NCBI GenBank assembly: GCA_050951005.1
Contig: JBMNIP010000002.1
Location: 372,001-436,000 of the forward strand
Source of the DNA: UMGS1519 sp050951005
Lineage (GTDB): Bacteria > Actinomycetota > Coriobacteriia > Coriobacteriales > Eggerthellaceae
DNA length: 64,000 nt
Reading direction: 5' to 3'
Shown here in pieces: positions 16,938-25,482 of this stretch (its first letter is position 1; every line of letters begins with the position of its first letter). The notes beneath the pieces are model-generated. The model saw only the letters and a list, made by a program, of their open reading frames with translations. It was not told where the DNA came from and did no database searches. The position numbers and the translations under genes are program-made.

Positions 16938-18050
16938 CTACAGGATCAGCATCGCATCCCCGAACGACAGCATGCGGTACTTTTCCCGAATCGCATGCTG
17001 GTAGGCGTTCATGATATGGTCACGCGAGCTGAATGCGCTCACAAGCATCATCAGGGTCGACCGCGGTACATGGAAGTTGGTGATCAGGCAATCGACCACA
17101 TGGAAGGTGCTGCCCGGCAGCAAGAACAAGTTGGTTGTCGCGTGGTCGCGCGCCTTCAGGCAACTTGTATCTTCATCCCACGCGCTCTCCAAGCTGCGCA
17201 CGCTGGTGGTTCCCACCGCGAATACCCGATGACCGGCAGCATGGGCGGCGTTGACGGCATCGACAGTGTCTTGCGGAACAGAATAGGTTTCGGTATGCAT
17301 TTCGTGCTCGGTGGGATCATCCTCATCCACGATACGGAAGGTATCCAGACCGACTTGCAGCTCCACCGTCTTCCAGCCGACGCCCATAGCCTTCACCTGC
17401 TCGATGAGCTTCTCGGTGAAGTGCAGCCCCGCTGTCGGTGCCGCCGCAGATGTCTCTTCCCGCGAGTACACCGTCTGGTACAGCTCTTCGTCGCCGGTGT
17501 AATTCTTGATATAGGGGGGGAGCGGCGTATGGCCCACTGCATGAAGCGACTCATCCAGCGAAGGGCGATCGGTCGTCAGACGGGCAACCCGTTCGCCCTT
17601 GCCTTCGGTTTCCGACCAATCCACAATCTCTGCCGAAAGCGCGACAGCGCCCTCACCGTCGGTGAAATCAACAATGGCACCGGGCTTCAAGCGCTTTCCC
17701 GGGCGAACCAGAACCTCCCAGCGAGCACTGCGATTCGCCTCGCCCGATGAAATGAGCGCCGCATCGTCGCGCGAACCGGGTTGGCCGAACTGTTCGCGGA
17801 GCAGGAAGACCTCCGCCTGACCGCCGGTACCGCGCTTGGCGCCCAGCAGCCGTGCCGGCATCACCCGTGTCTCGTTGGCAACCAGCAGATCCCCCGGCTC
17901 GAGGTATTCCACGATATCGCGGAAAATCCGATCTTCTAACGCGCCGGTCTTACGGTCCATGACCAACAGCCGGCAACCATCGCGGTCCGCCGCCGGCTCC
18001 TGGGCAATGCGGTCCTGGGGCAAATCGTAATCGAAGTCGCTGGTTTTCAT
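16938..18050 (-). CDS. queA: S-adenosylmethionine:tRNA ribosyltransferase-isomerase
   Basis: A 370-residue enzyme that adds the epoxycyclopentane ring precursor (from AdoMet ribose) to preQ1 in tRNA, the penultimate step of queuosine. Family blocks are clear: MKTSDFDYDLP at the start, ANETRVMPARL, AAPTAGLHFT, GTTSVRSLES and TNFHVPRSTLMMLVSAF near the end. The ATG at 18050 is preferred over 18056 because AGAGG is then about six bases away. It lies about 125 bases downstream of tRNA-Val on the same strand. Confidence 0.96.
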   Translation of the reverse strand: MKTSDFDYDLPQDRIAQEPAADRDGCRLLVMDRKTGALEDRIFRDIVEYLEPGDLLVANETRVMPARLLGAKRGTGGQAEVFLLREQFGQPGSRDDAALISSGEANRSARWEVLVRPGKRLKPGAIVDFTDGEGAVALSAEIVDWSETEGKGERVARLTTDRPSLDESLHAVGHTPLPPYIKNYTGDEELYQTVYSREETSAAAPTAGLHFTEKLIEQVKAMGVGWKTVELQVGLDTFRIVDEDDPTEHEMHTETYSVPQDTVDAVNAAHAAGHRVFAVGTTSVRSLESAWDEDTSCLKARDHATTNLFLLPGSTFHVVDCLITNFHVPRSTLMMLVSAFSSRDHIMNAYQHAIREKYRMLSFGDAMLIL

Positions 18051-18175
18051 TGCCATCCTCTTGTCATCATTCAGTTGTCGGCCATATTGCCACGAGGGAT
18101 CCTCCCCTTTGGCAAACGCTCCAGAAACAAAAGCAGGCCAGGAGCATCCATGTCTCTGACCTGCCAGTATGCTTA

Positions 18176-18250
18176 TGGTGGGCGATGAGGGATTTGAACC
18201 CCCGACCTAGTGCTTGTAAGGCACCCGCGCTCCCGCTGCGCCAATCGCCC
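18176..18250 (-). tRNA. tRNA-Val (anticodon TAC)
   Basis: Cloverleaf read on the minus strand. The acceptor GGGCGAT pairs with ATCGCCC. The anticodon loop CTTACAA gives UAC, the T-arm loop reads GTTCAAATC, the discriminator is A and CCA is encoded (18176-18178). Confidence 0.93.
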
Positions 18251-18262
18251 GTAACGCTCGAA

Positions 18263-18290
18263 AGTATAGCAGACAACCGGTAAACCTCAA
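18263..18290 (-). promoter_or_regulatory. Promoter of tRNA-Val
   Basis: Minus-strand -35 TTGAGG (18285-18290), 16-base spacer and -10 TATACT (18263-18268), about a dozen bases before the first tRNA base. A good match for a housekeeping sigma factor. Confidence 0.7.
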
Positions 18291-18390
18291 CTCCAGCCCC
18301 ACTCGATTCGGCTCGAATTCACATGTCCGGCCGAACATCGAATACGCGGTAGGAGATGGAATCCGAAACGCCCGCAAAGCCGATTCGTGA

Positions 18391-18885
18391 CTATTCCCGC
18401 GGCGTCGCTTCTTCCGTACGGGCAGCGTCGCTATCTCCGTCGACGATATCGGCGATATCCTTCTCGAGCACTTCGGGCGGGGTTTCCTCGTCCGAAGTCG
18501 CCGGTTCGCGCTCTCCCGCCTCGTCATTCAGGAACCGCACGATCACCCGATCGTCCTCGTTGTCTTCACCTTCGACAAGCGGACCCAGGAACCGCGAAAC
18601 CGAAAGCTTGTCGCACAGCACCGTATCGTCCCAAGAAAGATTGTCGTACCAATCTGCCACATGCTCCAAGCCAAAACCCTCGAGTGCATCGAGGAACGCC
18701 CGCGCATAGCTTCCCGTTCCCGGCAATGCGCAACGGCCCTCCACAGTGTCGGTGAATTCGGACTTGCCCATGCGCTCGATTACCAGCTCGCGCAAATCCG
18801 ACTTGAACGTCGGAGCCTGCTGAGCCACGGCATCGAGCATCGCCTCTATGATCTCCCGCGCATCTTCGTCCGGTTGTGTCGGCAT
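18391..18885 (-). CDS. Acidic protein of unknown function
   Basis: 164 residues. The first 105 look like a folded, mostly helical domain (EAMLDAVAQQAPTFK, ALEGFGLEHVADWYDNLSWD). The last 55 are highly acidic and probably disordered (GEDNEDDR, SDEETPPEV). No signal peptide or membrane span. The start at 18885 has AGGAGG nine bases upstream. I do not recognise the family. It stands alone between two tRNA genes. Confidence 0.75.
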   Translation of the reverse strand: MPTQPDEDAREIIEAMLDAVAQQAPTFKSDLRELVIERMGKSEFTDTVEGRCALPGTGSYARAFLDALEGFGLEHVADWYDNLSWDDTVLCDKLSVSRFLGPLVEGEDNEDDRVIVRFLNDEAGEREPATSDEETPPEVLEKDIADIVDGDSDAARTEEATPRE

Positions 18886-19116
18886 AGCTTAAGGCCTCCT
18901 CTCTGATAGCAGTGACCCACATTATAGGCATGTTGGAGCTGCCGTGCTCCCAGGTGGTCGTACAACTTGGTCCGAATGCCCATACTGTTTCCGAATTGCT
19001 TCCATACACCGTACGAACAACGCGCAGAGAAAGCGGATGCGGCCTTGTCTTGCCGCATGCAGGGTTGTTGAATGTCTCGAGGAAAGGGCTGGGATGTGGT
19101 AAGGTGACGTTCAGCC

Positions 19117-19193
19117 GCCCTCTTAGCTCAGTGGATTAGAGCGTCTGCCTCCGGAGCAGAAGGCCGTAGGTTCGAACCCTACAGGGGGCGCCA
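19117..19193 (+). tRNA. tRNA-Arg (anticodon CCG)
   Basis: The acceptor GCCCTCT pairs with AGGGGGC. The D-arm contains AGCTCAGTGG. The anticodon stem TCTGC/GCAGA encloses CTCCGGA (anticodon CCG), the T-loop is GTTCGAACC, the discriminator is G and CCA is encoded at 19191-19193. Confidence 0.94.
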
Positions 19194-19207
19194 GCTAGGA
19201 TTGTATC

Positions 19208-19254
19208 AGCCGGCTGCACGAAGCCATCCTTACCTCGGCCACGTGCAGCCGGCT
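19208..19254 (+). terminator. Stem-loop after tRNA-Arg
   Basis: Perfect 13-base arms at 19208-19220 and 19242-19254 with a 21-base loop, followed by TCGTGTTATTT. A likely terminator of the tRNA-Arg transcript, though the U-tract is broken. Confidence 0.6.
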
Positions 19255-19282
19255 TCGTGTTATTTCAAGCAGGGCCTTCATG

Positions 19283-19315
19283 AAAAAGGGCGCGCAGCCT
19301 GAATGGTTGCGCGCC
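19283..19315 (-). terminator. Terminator of the 38-residue membrane protein gene
   Basis: On the minus strand a GGCGCGCA/TGCGCGCC stem (19289-19296 with 19308-19315) is followed by CTTTTTC. It lies about 30 bases past the stop codon at 19343 and supports that small gene as a real transcription unit. Confidence 0.75.
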
Positions 19316-19342
19316 GCTGGAATGATAGCCCTCCGACGAATT

Positions 19343-19459
19343 CTAGGACACGGCACCTTTCGCGACGATCACGATGACGGCGATGGCGACCAAGATAAGC
19401 GTAATCGCGGTATAGCAGCCAATCCGATCCGGGTCCTTTTTCCAGTTGTACATCGTCAT
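19343..19459 (-). CDS. Small single-span membrane protein (38 residues)
   Basis: The minus strand encodes 38 residues beginning MTMYNWKKDPDRIG, then a hydrophobic span of about 20 residues (ITLILVAIAVIVIVA) and a short KGAVS end. AAAGGTG sits about eight bases before the ATG at 19459 and a clear terminator follows. These two signals, plus a charged-then-hydrophobic layout, make it a credible gene. An ATG at 19453 is possible. Function unknown. Confidence 0.7.
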   Translation of the reverse strand: MTMYNWKKDPDRIGCYTAITLILVAIAVIVIVAKGAVS

Positions 19460-19642
19460 GGCGAATCACCTTTCGAATCGACACGGTATGGAAGCACCGT
19501 ATGGTGCAGTTACCCTATGATACGCCAGTGCGCAAGAGCCGGAAGCCCCATTCTTATGTTTGCCCGCGAATCGCCACGACTGGAATCGACAGGAAACGCC
19601 ATCGCTGGAAGCTACGCTTCGGTTTCCAGGAATCTGGTTACG

Positions 19643-20917
19643 CTATCTTGCCGGGCGGCCGATGAACTTCACGCTCTTGTCACCGGGATAGTACGTACCG
19701 AATCCGACGGTGCCCTTTCCGCCCCAACCACCGGTCTGCAGAATCAGGCCATTGCCGATATAGAGCGCCGCATGATCGATATGGCGATATTCCTTGTTCT
19801 TACCCGCATAATCGGTTTCGTAATAAATGGTATCGCCCGGCAGAAGCTTGTTCTTGCTCACTGCGGAATAGGCTACGCGCCGATGGTGCTTGTTCAGCCA
19901 CTTTGCCTGCGAGGCCGCATTGTACGCCCAATAGCGCGCTCCCTGGCCGCCGATGATCAGCAGCTTGCGGTGCAACGATGGATCCCAATAGCAGCGCGAC
20001 ACGAACGAGCTGCAGTCGCGGCGTGATTTCGCCATACGTTTGCGCTGGCTGTATTTCAGCTTCTTCTTCACATCGGACAAGCCGTTTTTCACGGCACGAT
20101 AGGCCTTCTTCGACGTCACCTCGATCCGGCAGTGCAGCGTGAAGCCGTCCACCTTCGCCGTAATCTTGGCAATCCCCTTCTTATGCGCCGTAACCTTGCC
20201 TTTGGAAGAAACCCGGGCAACCGACTTCTTTGAGGATCTCCAAGAAGTAGCCTTGCCGTTTCTTACTCTCAGCTTCTTCGTGCCGCCCTTCTTCAGCATG
20301 ACATAGGTAGTGGACAGCGATACGACTTTCACGTCAATCGTCACTTGATAGCGTTTGCCGTCGACATTCAGGGTTAGGACATGCTTGCCCTTCTTATACA
20401 GAAAGACGGATACCGTCTGTTTCGCGCCATCGACGTTACCCACGTATGAAGCATCGAGCGAATCCTGCTCCAGTTGCACCCGGCTGTTGGAATCAATACC
20501 GGCGACCTTCACATTGACTGTGGTCGATACTCCGCCGTATTCATCTTTCTTCACGCGCTTCGTGTAGCTTCTCTGCGGAAGCGATCCGCTGTATACCCGG
20601 ATGGTAGCGTGGCAATCCTGTCCATCATCGGTCCAGGAAATCGTAGCGGTACCTGCAGAAACACCGGTAATCTGCCCATCGCCGTCAATGGCGATGCACG
20701 GCGAATCCGATGAGAGGGCCAGCCCGTCGGCATCCTCGAACTGGATAGCGCCGCCGACGGCAACGTTGTATTCCGATTCATCGTACAGCCCGTAAATCTG
20801 CATGGCCGAGGTGTCGGATGCTGCATACGCGGGCATCTGAGTGATCACGCTCATGCCGAATGCCAGAACAAACGCGAGAAACGCGCATCCAATCCGCCTA
20901 CCGATCGGTATATCCAT
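19643..20917 (-). CDS. Secreted Big_2 and NlpC/P60-like cell-wall protein
   Basis: 424 residues. A Sec signal peptide (about 1-35, ending near PAYAAS) leads into Ig-like Big_2 modules: GQITGVSAGTATISW near 75-95 and the TKKLRVRN to GKVTAHKKGIAKITA region near 215-260. The C-terminal 125 residues look like an NlpC/P60-type endopeptidase, with Cys302 in RDCSSFVSR and HIDHAALY (His379/His382). That would make it a peptidoglycan hydrolase or a related papain-fold enzyme. It is very Lys-rich, as is the beta-helix protein at 25.5 kb. The start at 20917 has GGGAGCC upstream. Confidence 0.85.
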   Translation of the reverse strand: MDIPIGRRIGCAFLAFVLAFGMSVITQMPAYAASDTSAMQIYGLYDESEYNVAVGGAIQFEDADGLALSSDSPCIAIDGDGQITGVSAGTATISWTDDGQDCHATIRVYSGSLPQRSYTKRVKKDEYGGVSTTVNVKVAGIDSNSRVQLEQDSLDASYVGNVDGAKQTVSVFLYKKGKHVLTLNVDGKRYQVTIDVKVVSLSTTYVMLKKGGTKKLRVRNGKATSWRSSKKSVARVSSKGKVTAHKKGIAKITAKVDGFTLHCRIEVTSKKAYRAVKNGLSDVKKKLKYSQRKRMAKSRRDCSSFVSRCYWDPSLHRKLLIIGGQGARYWAYNAASQAKWLNKHHRRVAYSAVSKNKLLPGDTIYYETDYAGKNKEYRHIDHAALYIGNGLILQTGGWGGKGTVGFGTYYPGDKSVKFIGRPAR

Positions 20918-21089
20918 ACACCGGCTCCCTTCCCGTCTCCAAAAGCGGATTTCAGTGTAATCCCTGGTAACAGCGTTATTGGAAGGGAATTCCAGAAATT
21001 CACGACAACGCCGAAGCCCGACTCGATACCACCTCGCGGAACCGATACCGCCCGTGATGGATCGTGCCTGTCGAACCAAACGGTTATGA

Positions 21090-23024
21090 TTAGTTAATCG
21101 TCTCGAATTGGGAGTTATACAGGCGGGAGTAGAAGCCGCCCTTCTCCAGCAGCTCGCGGTGCGTACCTTGCTCCACGATATCGCCATGGTCGATGACCAG
21201 AATCAGATCGGCATTCCGAATAGTGGACAGGCGATGGGCGATGACGAACGAGGTCCGCTCCGCCATCAGTCGATCCATCGCCCGCTGAATCAGCTCTTCG
21301 GTGCGTGTATCCACGCTCGAAGTGGCCTCATCGAGAATCATCACCTGCGCATCAGAAAGCACCGCACGTGCAATGGTAAGCAGCTGACGCTGGCCTTGGC
21401 TGATATTGCTCGCATCCTCATTGACCACCGTATCGTACCCATCGGGCAATGTGGAGATAAACCGATCGGCATGGGCCGCCTTGGCTGCTTGCTTCACCTC
21501 TTCATCCGTGGCATCCAGCCTTCCGTAGCGGATGTTCTCGCGAATCGTGCCATTGAACAGCCAGGTGTCCTGCAACACCATGGCGAACTCGGAGCGCAGG
21601 GCGGCGCGTCGGTAGTCCCGCACATCGGTGCCATTGAGCCGAATGGCTCCACCGTCCACATCGTAGAAACGCATCAGGAGCTTCACCATAGTCGACTTGC
21701 CGGCACCGGTTGGACCCACAAGCGCAATCGTCTGCCCCTTCCCGACCGTCGCCGAGAAATCGTGGATGACCGGGTGATCGGGATCATAGCCGAAACGGAC
21801 ATGGTCGAACTCTATGCGCTCCACCTGTTCGGGAGCGGGCAATGCCGAAGGCGCATCGGCGGCTTCCTCAGGCTCGTCAAGGAACCGGAACACGCGCTCT
21901 GCCGCCGCTGCCATCGACTGCAGCATATTGGATACCTGCGCCAACTGGGTGATCGGCTCGCTCAGGTTCTTCACATATTGGATGCACGCTTGGATATCCC
22001 CGATGGTGATGATGCCCTGTATGGCAAGTCCCGCACCTGCGATTGCCACCGCCACGTACCCGGCGTTCTCCACCATGTTCATCAGCGGCATCATCAGGCC
22101 GGACAGGAACTGCGAGCGCCATGCGGATTCGTAGAGCATGTCGTTGTTCTCGTTGAACTGACGGCGCATCTCCCCTTCGCGATTGAAGGCCTTGATCACC
22201 GTCTGCCCCGAGAAGTCCTCTTCCACCTGCCCGTTCACCCGTCCCAGATATTCCTGCTGGGCGAAGAAATATTTCTGGGAATGCTTGACCACCAAGGCGA
22301 TCAGAAGCGCTGCCACGGGAATGATGAGCAACGCGATCACCGCAATCAACGGGCTGATCGAAAGCATCAGGATAACGATGCCGATAATCGTCACCACCGC
22401 GGTGATGAGCGTCGTCACGCTCTCGTTCAAGCTTTGTCCCAGGGTGTCGACGTCGTTGGTGATTCGGGAAAGCGTGTCGCCGACCGGGTGCTTCTCGAAA
22501 TGCGAGAGCGGCATGCGATTGATCTTCGCCACTATCCGGTTACGCAGTTTGAAGCACATCTTCTGCGTGATGGTGGTCATAACCCACCCTTGGGCAAATT
22601 GGAACACGGCTGCCAATACATACAGGCCCATAACCGTCAGCAGAATCGTGCCGATGCGTGCGAAATCTATGCTGCCGGTGCCGGCAATCTGGGCTACCGC
22701 ACCCGTCGCGAGAACGGTCGTTGCCTCGCCGAGGACCTTCGGCCCAATAACGTTGAAAACCGTGGAACCTATGGCAAGGATCATCACCGCGATAATGGCG
22801 AAGCGGTAGACGCCGAGCTCGCGCATCAGGCGCTTCACACTGCCGGTGAAATCCTGCGCTTTCTCGCCGGGCATCGCCGGTCCCGGACCATGATGGGGAG
22901 GCCGGCGTTGAGAACCGCCTTTGCCGGCATCACGCGCGGCACGGCGCTCGTTCGCGGCCTCAGCCATCCGTGCCCGCTGTGCCGCCCGACGAGCAGTCCG
23001 ATCCTTACGTGTCGCCGCGCTCAT
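21090..23024 (-). CDS. ABC exporter subunit with the consensus ATPase site
   Basis: A 644-residue fused membrane-ATPase half transporter. A basic N-terminal tail of about 60 residues precedes six spans and a nucleotide-binding domain. Motifs are GPTGAGKST (Walker A), NISQGQRQ (signature), VMILDEATS (Walker B with catalytic Glu) and VIAHRLST (switch His). Its start overlaps the stop of the upstream gene (ATGA, 23021-23024). The pair is the classical heterodimer arrangement. Substrate (drug, lipid or peptide) cannot be told. Confidence 0.93.
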   Translation of the reverse strand: MSAATRKDRTARRAAQRARMAEAANERRAARDAGKGGSQRRPPHHGPGPAMPGEKAQDFTGSVKRLMRELGVYRFAIIAVMILAIGSTVFNVIGPKVLGEATTVLATGAVAQIAGTGSIDFARIGTILLTVMGLYVLAAVFQFAQGWVMTTITQKMCFKLRNRIVAKINRMPLSHFEKHPVGDTLSRITNDVDTLGQSLNESVTTLITAVVTIIGIVILMLSISPLIAVIALLIIPVAALLIALVVKHSQKYFFAQQEYLGRVNGQVEEDFSGQTVIKAFNREGEMRRQFNENNDMLYESAWRSQFLSGLMMPLMNMVENAGYVAVAIAGAGLAIQGIITIGDIQACIQYVKNLSEPITQLAQVSNMLQSMAAAAERVFRFLDEPEEAADAPSALPAPEQVERIEFDHVRFGYDPDHPVIHDFSATVGKGQTIALVGPTGAGKSTMVKLLMRFYDVDGGAIRLNGTDVRDYRRAALRSEFAMVLQDTWLFNGTIRENIRYGRLDATDEEVKQAAKAAHADRFISTLPDGYDTVVNEDASNISQGQRQLLTIARAVLSDAQVMILDEATSSVDTRTEELIQRAMDRLMAERTSFVIAHRLSTIRNADLILVIDHGDIVEQGTHRELLEKGGFYSRLYNSQFETIN

Positions 23025-25183
23025 CGCACTTCCCCCTGCAATTCACTGCTCGGAAGCTGGGACTGGGCGATTTCACGGTATGCCGAACAGGTCTTCAGCA
23101 ATTCACCATGCGTACCCTTGCCGACGATGCGCCCCTCGTCTAACACAATGATCTGGTCGGCATGGAGAACCGTCGCAATACGCTGCGCCACGATGATGAC
23201 CGTCTGCTTCTGAGGACGGGATGCGAGCTCGGAACGCAGGCGCGCATCGGTTTGGTAGTCGAGCGCGCTGAAGCTGTCGTCGAACAACAGGATGCGCGCA
23301 TCTGCCGCGAGGGCACGGGCGATGCCGAGTCGCTGCTTCTGCCCGCCCGAGACGTTCGCGCCTCCTTGGGCAATCGGCGCCTGGTAGCCGCCCACCATCT
23401 CCTGGATAAAGTCCTGAGCCTGGGCGATGCGTGCCGCTTCCTGCATACGCGCATCATCTATCTGGGGACCGGCGAACTTGAGGTTATCCTCCACCGTTCC
23501 CGAAAACAGAACGCCCTTTTGGGGCACATAGCCGATGAGCGCCCGTATGTCGCTCTGCCGCGCCTGGCGCAAGTCCACGCCGTCGATGCGAACCGAACCT
23601 GCCGTCACATCGAAGAACCGCGGTATGAGGTTCAATAGCGTCGATTTGCCCGAGCCGGTCGACCCGATAATCGCAGTGGTCTTACCCGGTTCGGCAGTGA
23701 AGCTGATGTCGCTCAGCGTGTCCTGTTCGGCATTGCCATAGCGGAAATACACGTGGTCGAACTCCACGGTGCCCGCAGCATCCCCGGCCTCCTTCTCGAC
23801 GGATGCCAAATCGACCGGCTCCTGGGGATCTGAAACGCTCACCTCGGTGTTCAATACCTCTTCTACGCGGCCCGCCGCCACCGCTGCACGCGGTAGCATG
23901 ATGGCCACCATGCTCAGCATCAGAAAGGACATGATTATCATCATCGCGTAGGTGATGAACGCGATCATATCGCCCACTTGCATGGCTCCGAGGCTCACCT
24001 GCTGGGCAGCCACCCATACAATCAGCACGCTCACGCCGTTCATCCCGATGGTCAGCAGAGGGGACATCGAGATCATCACCCGGTTGGTGAACAGCTGGGT
24101 CTTCATCAAGTCGCCGCTCGCCGCGTCGAAGCGTTGCTGTTCGTGCGACTCGCGACGAAATGCCCGGATAACGGAAAGACCGGTCAGGATCTCGCGGGCT
24201 ATAAGGTTCACCCGGTCGATAAGCGCCTGCATCATCCGGAACTTCGGCATTGTCGCCGCCAACATGAGCAGCATCACGCCCGAAATCACGACCACCGCCA
24301 GAGCAATGACCCAGGTCATATTCACATTCGTATATGCAACCATCACCACGCCGCCGATACCCAGCAATGGCGCGTAGAGTACCAGGCGCATCATGAACAT
24401 GCTCACCATCTGTATCTGCTGGATATCGTTCGTCGACCGGGTAATGAGCGATGCCGACGAGAAACGGTTCATTTCGGCGAACGAAAAACTCATGACCTTG
24501 GAGAACAAGCGCTCGCGCAATGAGCGCCCGATCTTTGCCGCCGTCCTGCTGGCCACCAGGCTCACGAGTGCTGCGGCGACAGCGAGCAGCAGAGTGAGAA
24601 GCAGCATCTGGCCTCCCTTGGAAAACAGATAGGACATCTGCTGGGTATCGAGGTCGATGCCCAACGCCTCGTATTCAGTGATATCGTAGGCAACCGCCCG
24701 CTGGCGGATCAGCGATCCGTCCGTGTCGGCAAGCGCTTCCTGGACCTGCTCCTTCAAGGCTGCGACCTGGGAATCGCTCACCTTCTTTCCCTTCAAGATC
24801 CGTGCGAGGATGTCTTTACCGGAGAACCCGTCGTCATCGGCATAGGAAAGCGCCGCAATCGGCAGCGCCTCTATGGCATCGAGCTTTTCGATATCGGCCT
24901 TCCCCGCATCCGTCAGACGATAGACGCCATCGGCAGTCCGCTCGTAGGATTCGGCAACAACAGTGCGGTCTTCGGGCGCGCACAACGCCAGAAGCGCGTT
25001 ATAAGTCTGACCGCGCATGTCGGTCAGAGCCGCATGCTCGATGCCCTGTTGCTGGATTCCGACATCGACGATGTCCGACGTGTAGTTCGGCAGGGACAAA
25101 TCGCAGAATGCTTGCACCAGCAGCAGGAGCACGACGGCAAGCAGGGCTGCCTTATGTTGAAACAGATACGCGAATATGCGCAT
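23021..25183 (-). CDS. ABC exporter subunit with the degenerate ATPase site
   Basis: A 720-residue half transporter. The first span is followed by a long extracellular insert (about residues 40-190) before the next spans, as in the larger partner of many Firmicute and Actinobacteria exporters. The nucleotide domain has GSTGSGKST and VSGGQKQR. Its Walker B reads LLFDDSFS, with Asp for the catalytic Glu, and the switch region reads VAQRIAT, with Gln for His. This is the degenerate half of a TM287/288-like heterodimer. The start at 25183 follows AAAGGAGG. Confidence 0.93.
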   Translation of the reverse strand: MRIFAYLFQHKAALLAVVLLLLVQAFCDLSLPNYTSDIVDVGIQQQGIEHAALTDMRGQTYNALLALCAPEDRTVVAESYERTADGVYRLTDAGKADIEKLDAIEALPIAALSYADDDGFSGKDILARILKGKKVSDSQVAALKEQVQEALADTDGSLIRQRAVAYDITEYEALGIDLDTQQMSYLFSKGGQMLLLTLLLAVAAALVSLVASRTAAKIGRSLRERLFSKVMSFSFAEMNRFSSASLITRSTNDIQQIQMVSMFMMRLVLYAPLLGIGGVVMVAYTNVNMTWVIALAVVVISGVMLLMLAATMPKFRMMQALIDRVNLIAREILTGLSVIRAFRRESHEQQRFDAASGDLMKTQLFTNRVMISMSPLLTIGMNGVSVLIVWVAAQQVSLGAMQVGDMIAFITYAMMIIMSFLMLSMVAIMLPRAAVAAGRVEEVLNTEVSVSDPQEPVDLASVEKEAGDAAGTVEFDHVYFRYGNAEQDTLSDISFTAEPGKTTAIIGSTGSGKSTLLNLIPRFFDVTAGSVRIDGVDLRQARQSDIRALIGYVPQKGVLFSGTVEDNLKFAGPQIDDARMQEAARIAQAQDFIQEMVGGYQAPIAQGGANVSGGQKQRLGIARALAADARILLFDDSFSALDYQTDARLRSELASRPQKQTVIIVAQRIATVLHADQIIVLDEGRIVGKGTHGELLKTCSAYREIAQSQLPSSELQGEVR

Positions 25184-25221
25184 CGCCCCTCCTTTGCCCC
25201 GCTGGGAACACTGCTGCGATA

Positions 25222-25236
25222 GTCCGCCGTGCGGAC
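25222..25236. promoter_or_regulatory. Short palindrome upstream of the ABC exporter
   Basis: GTCCGC at 25222-25227 and GCGGAC at 25231-25236, three bases apart, about 40 bases before the exporter start. It could be an operator or leader hairpin. No regulator gene is adjacent. Confidence 0.3.
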
Positions 25237-25482
25237 AGTCCCGACCTCGCAAACGATCGGCCGGATGCCCTTGAACTTATTCCCCCATCCTAGCCATTTG
25301 CGTGGATAGAGCGCCGCAGGCGCGAGCTCGCCGACAGCATCTCCACAGCCCCGATACCCGCAGCGAATCGGGCACCCTGCTGCCGGCAATTTTGAAAAAA
25401 CTTAATAAATAACTCTCCGAACTGGGACGATAAAGAGGATAATGGATGCATTGTGGAATCCAAGGGAAGGGGAACAGCAACC

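Noticed and set aside
19278..19484. A 68-codon minus-strand frame covering the small membrane protein
   Set aside because: It is a different frame from the 38-residue gene, has no ribosome site, and gives a charged protein with no known features.
21108..23213. A 701-codon open frame on the plus strand
   Set aside because: It lies antisense to the ABC exporter genes. It is an effect of GC-rich codon use, and no product is recognisable.
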